Source: Actinomycetota bacterium (lineage in GTDB: Bacteria > Actinomycetota > Acidimicrobiia > Acidimicrobiales > Ilumatobacteraceae). From it: 64,000 nt of DNA. Numbering within the stretch: position 1 is the stretch's first letter; every line of letters starts with the position of its first letter. The translations under genes were made by a program, and so were the position numbers. The DNA lies in NCBI GenBank assembly GCA_016871355.1, contig VFZC01000010.1, positions 1 through 64,000 of the forward strand, given 5' to 3'. The notes beneath the pieces are model-generated. The model did not search any database, had not been told where the DNA came from, and saw only the letters and a list, made by a program, of their open reading frames with translations. Positions 61,311-64,000 of this stretch are shown here, piece after piece.

Positions 61311-62702
61311 GTGATCGATAACGACGTCCTCGAACGAGTCCTGTCGGCGGCCCTGCGTACGGGCGCCGACTTCGCCGAAATCTTCGCCAGCGACTGGCGC
61401 GGAACCGGAGTCGGTCTCGACGACGGGCGAATCGAGCAATTGTCGACCGGTCGCAACCGCGGGGCCGGTATTCGTGTCATCAGTGGCGAGACCACCGGCT
61501 TCGCGCACACCGCCGATCTCACCGAAACCGGACTGCTCGCGGCGGCTCGTGTGGCCGCCGATGCCGCGCGTCAAGGTGGCGGTGGAACCCGTGTCGTCGC
61601 ATTGACCGCTCGGCCGTCGCGCACCGTGAGTCCGATCGACATCGATCCGTCCACCGTCGCCAAGACGGCCAAGGTCGAACTGCTTCGTCGCGTCGACGAC
61701 GCGGCACGCTCGACCGGCGGTGCGATCACTCAGGTGTCGGCCGGTTACTCGGATGGTCGCACGCTCATCGTGGTGGCCAACTCCGACGGTTTGGTCGCGC
61801 GCGACGAACGCATTCGCACGTTGTTGCGCGTGAGTGCCGTGGCCAACGGCGACACCGGAATGCAGACCGGATTCGATTCGGTGGGTCACACCATGGGATT
61901 CGAACTCTTCGACAAGGTTCAGGTGGAAGACGTCGCGCGTACGGCGGCCACCCGCGCGCTCACCAAACTCAAGGCCCGGCCGGCGCCGTCGGGTTCGCTG
62001 CCGGTGGTCATCAAGGCCGGCAGTGGTGGCGTGTTGTTCCACGAAGCCTGCGGGCATGGCCTCGAGGCCGATCTGGTGGCCAAGGGGGCCAGTGTGTATC
62101 GCGGCAAAGTGGGCGAGTTGGTGGCGTCACCGCTCGTCACATTGGTTGACGACGGGACCATGACGCACGAGTGGGGAGCCATCGCCATCGACGACGAGGG
62201 TCACCCGTCGCAGTACAACGTGCTCATCGAGAACGGTGTGCTCACCGACTACATGTGGGACTACCTGCGCGCACGCAAAGAAGGCCGTCCCCAGAGTGGC
62301 AACGGTCGTCGCCAGTCGTACAAAGACCTCCCGATGGTGCGCATGACCAACACGTACGTGCTCAACGGCAGCGAATCTCCCGACGACATCATCCGCGACA
62401 CCGAGTCGGGCGTGTACGTCGCGCACCTCGGTGGTGGAAGTGTCAACACGGCCACCGGCGACTTCGTGTTCGGGATGACCGAGGCCTATCTCATCGAGAA
62501 CGGAGAGATCACCGAGCCGCTGCGTGAGGGCAACCTCATCGGCAACGGTCCGCAGGTGTTGCGCGACATCGATCGCTTGGGCAACGACTTCGCCATGGGC
62601 AATCCGGGCACGTGCGGCAAGGACGGACAGGGTGTTCCGGTGGGGGACGGCCAGCCCACGTTGCGTGTAAAGGCCCTCACCATCGGCGGCACCGCGTCAT
62701 GA
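61311..62702 (+). CDS. tldD: TldD metallopeptidase subunit
   Basis: A 463-residue TldD/PmbA protein: ERVLSAALRTGADFAEIFASDWRGTGVGLDDGRIEQLSTG, RGAGIRVISGETTGFAHTAD, and the metal-binding HExxxH in LFHEACGHGLEADLVAKG (about residues 244-253), with LVTLVDDGTM and GGSVNTATGDFVFGMTEAYLIENGEI near the C-terminus. With TldE it forms a heterodimeric protease that cuts unfolded peptides and matures some RiPPs. No RiPP cluster is seen here. tldE overlaps by ATGA. Confidence 0.93.
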   Translation: MIDNDVLERVLSAALRTGADFAEIFASDWRGTGVGLDDGRIEQLSTGRNRGAGIRVISGETTGFAHTADLTETGLLAAARVAADAARQGGGGTRVVALTARPSRTVSPIDIDPSTVAKTAKVELLRRVDDAARSTGGAITQVSAGYSDGRTLIVVANSDGLVARDERIRTLLRVSAVANGDTGMQTGFDSVGHTMGFELFDKVQVEDVARTAATRALTKLKARPAPSGSLPVVIKAGSGGVLFHEACGHGLEADLVAKGASVYRGKVGELVASPLVTLVDDGTMTHEWGAIAIDDEGHPSQYNVLIENGVLTDYMWDYLRARKEGRPQSGNGRRQSYKDLPMVRMTNTYVLNGSESPDDIIRDTESGVYVAHLGGGSVNTATGDFVFGMTEAYLIENGEITEPLREGNLIGNGPQVLRDIDRLGNDFAMGNPGTCGKDGQGVPVGDGQPTLRVKALTIGGTAS

Positions 62703-64000
62703 CCGACCGCAGCGGCGAGTTGCTCGCCATCGCCGACCGCGTGGTGGCCCTGGCCCAGTCGGGCGAACTGGTGGAGGCCTACGTGAGCCGCAGTCTGTCG
62801 ACCGATGTTCGCGTGTACGAGGGCGAGGTCGAGCACTTCGTGTCGGCTCAGAGCGAGGGCATCGGCATTCGCGTGATCCGCGACGGCCGCACCGGCACGT
62901 CGTACGCCGGCACTCTCGATCCGGCGGTGATCGCCGATGTGTTGGCCGAGGCGCGCGACAACTTGGGTTACGGCGAGGTCGACGAGTGGTCGGGGTTGGC
63001 CGAACCCGACGGTGTGGCGGTGACGCCCCAGGTGCTCTGGAGCGAGCGCCTCGAGAGCGTGCCGACCGCTCGCAAGATCGAGTTGGCCAAAGAACTCGAA
63101 CGGCTCGCGCGCGCGGCCGACTCGCGCGTGCGGGTCGACGACTCGAACTACTCCGATGCCTTCGGTGAGGCGGCCGTGGCCACCACCACCGGTATTCGGG
63201 TGAGTGGCCGCGAGAACGGTTGCTACCTGAGCGTCGGCACCCTCGCCGACGACGGCGACGAAACGCAGACCGGATTCGGCTTCTCGGTCGGACGTGACGT
63301 GGACGAACTCGACATCGAGAAGGCGGCCCGGGAAGCGGCCGATCGAGCGACTCGTCTGCTCGGAGCCACCAAACCGGCCAGCCGACGCGTGACGGTGGTG
63401 CTCGACCCGTTCGTGACCGCGCAATTCCTCGGCATCATCGGTGGCACGTTGAACGGCGACAGTGTGGTGAAGGGCCGCAGCCTCTTCGCCAATCGATTGG
63501 GCGATCAGGTGGCGAGTCCGCTCGTCACGTTGGTCGACGATCCGACCAACCCGCTCGCGTACACCGCTACCGACATCGACGGCGAAGGTCTGGCCGCTCG
63601 ACGCAACGTGCTCATCGATCGCGGAACACTTGGCATGTTCGTACAGTCGTCGTACTCGGCTCGCCGCATGGGAGTGGCCACCACCGGCAACGGAACACGA
63701 GGTGGCTACGCGGGTTCACCTGGCGCCGGCTGTCTCGCGCTGCAGGTGGTGCCCGGGACGCGTTCGCAGGCCGCCATCGTGGCCGGTATCGACGACGGCA
63801 TCCTCATTCAGCAGGTGCAGGGTCTCCACTCGGGTGTGAACCCGGTGTCGGGCGACTTCAGTACCGGCGCAGCCGGCATCACGATCGCCAACGGCACGCT
63901 CGGTGCGCCGGTTCGCGAGTTCACCATCGCGTCCACGCTGCAGAAGATGCTGCTCGACATCGCCGAAGTGGGTGGCGATCTCGAATGGCTGCCCATGCGG
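62699..64000 (+). CDS. tldE: TldE/PmbA subunit (runs off the window)
   Basis: At least 434 codons stay open to the window edge, so the frame is missing from the ORF track. The protein begins TDRSGELLAIADRVVALAQSGELVEAYVSRS, with VEHFVSAQSEGIGIRVIRDGRTGTSYAG, VVLDPFVTAQFLGIIGGTLNGDSVVKGRSLF, LVTLVDDPTNPL, and SGVNPVSGDFSTGAAGITIANG. The HExxxH of TldD is absent, as expected for TldE. Only a few residues should be missing at the 3' end, since family members are ~440-460 aa. Confidence 0.92.
   Translation, partial: MTDRSGELLAIADRVVALAQSGELVEAYVSRSLSTDVRVYEGEVEHFVSAQSEGIGIRVIRDGRTGTSYAGTLDPAVIADVLAEARDNLGYGEVDEWSGLAEPDGVAVTPQVLWSERLESVPTARKIELAKELERLARAADSRVRVDDSNYSDAFGEAAVATTTGIRVSGRENGCYLSVGTLADDGDETQTGFGFSVGRDVDELDIEKAAREAADRATRLLGATKPASRRVTVVLDPFVTAQFLGIIGGTLNGDSVVKGRSLFANRLGDQVASPLVTLVDDPTNPLAYTATDIDGEGLAARRNVLIDRGTLGMFVQSSYSARRMGVATTGNGTRGGYAGSPGAGCLALQVVPGTRSQAAIVAGIDDGILIQQVQGLHSGVNPVSGDFSTGAAGITIANGTLGAPVREFTIASTLQKMLLDIAEVGGDLEWLPMR

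Noticed and set aside
60261-62057. 598-aa minus-strand ORF over the PAP2 gene and tldD
   Set aside because: It runs antisense through tldD and reads the PAP2 gene in the wrong frame; the composition is His/Arg-rich.
61311-64000. TldD/TldE as part of a RiPP cluster
   Set aside because: No precursor peptide, radical SAM, YcaO or transporter gene is next to them. They are better read as the housekeeping pair.

Overview
The window is about 64 kb of high-GC bacterial chromosome packed with ordinary housekeeping genes. Several features point to an actinobacterium (Actinomycetota): the ImuA'/ImuB/DnaE2 mutasome genes behind TCGAAC-N4-GTTCGA LexA boxes, a mycothiol-type maleylpyruvate isomerase, a PAC2 protein, a fused biotin carboxylase/BCCP subunit, an actinobacterial RmlABCD set, and starts that follow a TANNNT hexamer by 6-7 nt with no Shine-Dalgarno. 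The overall mix, with a long-form RmlA, a 442-aa inositol-phosphate synthase and the leaderless style, would suit class Acidimicrobiia, but that rank is an inference. I see no prophage, integron, insertion sequence, CRISPR array, tRNA or rRNA.

Layout. 0-5.5 kb: 5' end of lysS, an LpdA-type quinone dehydrogenase, an RDD protein, a DUF2142-like membrane protein, and the acyl-CoA carboxylase alpha subunit. 5.5-11 kb: birA, divergent from the carboxylase it serves, an LCP protein, and rmlA-rmlC-rmlB-rmlD (dTDP-rhamnose). 10.9-11.8 kb: a MOSC gene flanked by three copies of a palindromic 42-45 bp repeat. 11.8-16.6 kb: selD, rnhB, an acyl-CoA dehydrogenase, a lone Nfu N-terminal domain protein, and a probable adenosylcobalamin photoreceptor/regulator. 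16.5-24.9 kb: an SDR gene remnant, then the SOS mutasome (LexA box-imuA'-imuB ... LexA box-dnaE2), with an OmpR-like regulator and a PLP lyase between the two units. 24.9-29.8 kb: an EamA exporter, DUF3054, an FdhF/YdeP-type molybdoenzyme and inositol-3-phosphate synthase. 29.8-38.9 kb: folD; an attenuator-controlled ilvBNC operon; metY behind a palindromic operator; PAC2; and divergent serC and an aspartate-type aminotransferase. 39-45 kb: the corrinoid block, with cobO-cobU-cobT-cobS leftward and a B12-riboswitch-controlled btuFCD operon rightward. 44.9-50.2 kb: a mycothiol enzyme, a CopC-CopD fusion, two coupled unknown genes with a WXG-like segment, and a Gfo/Idh-GNAT fusion. 50.2-54.2 kb: a TPP-riboswitch operon (thiamine pyrophosphokinase-thiB-thiP-thiQ). 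54.3-64 kb: SDR, NfuA, a D-aminoacylase-like amidohydrolase, a HisN-like phosphatase, dxs, a PAP2/Aur1-like membrane protein, and tldD-tldE (tldE runs off the end).

How it fits together. Several circuits can be read from the DNA itself: LexA control of translesion synthesis; attenuation of branched-chain amino acid synthesis by a Val/Ile/Leu-rich 16-residue peptide; B12-riboswitch control of cobalamin uptake facing the genes that adenosylate and rebuild salvaged corrinoids; and TPP-riboswitch control of thiamine uptake and pyrophosphorylation. A second use of adenosylcobalamin is suggested by the CarH-like regulator.

Most worth following up: (1) the TGGGTG-bordered palindromic repeats; (2) two divergent gene pairs whose start codons are exactly 18 bp apart with overlapping back-to-back -10 elements; (3) the CarH-like sensor carried on an excisionase-type HTH; (4) the ilv attenuator; (5) the Gfo/Idh-GNAT fusion with its coupled small WXG-like neighbour. 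I found no clear evidence of a wholly new multi-gene defence or toxin system.
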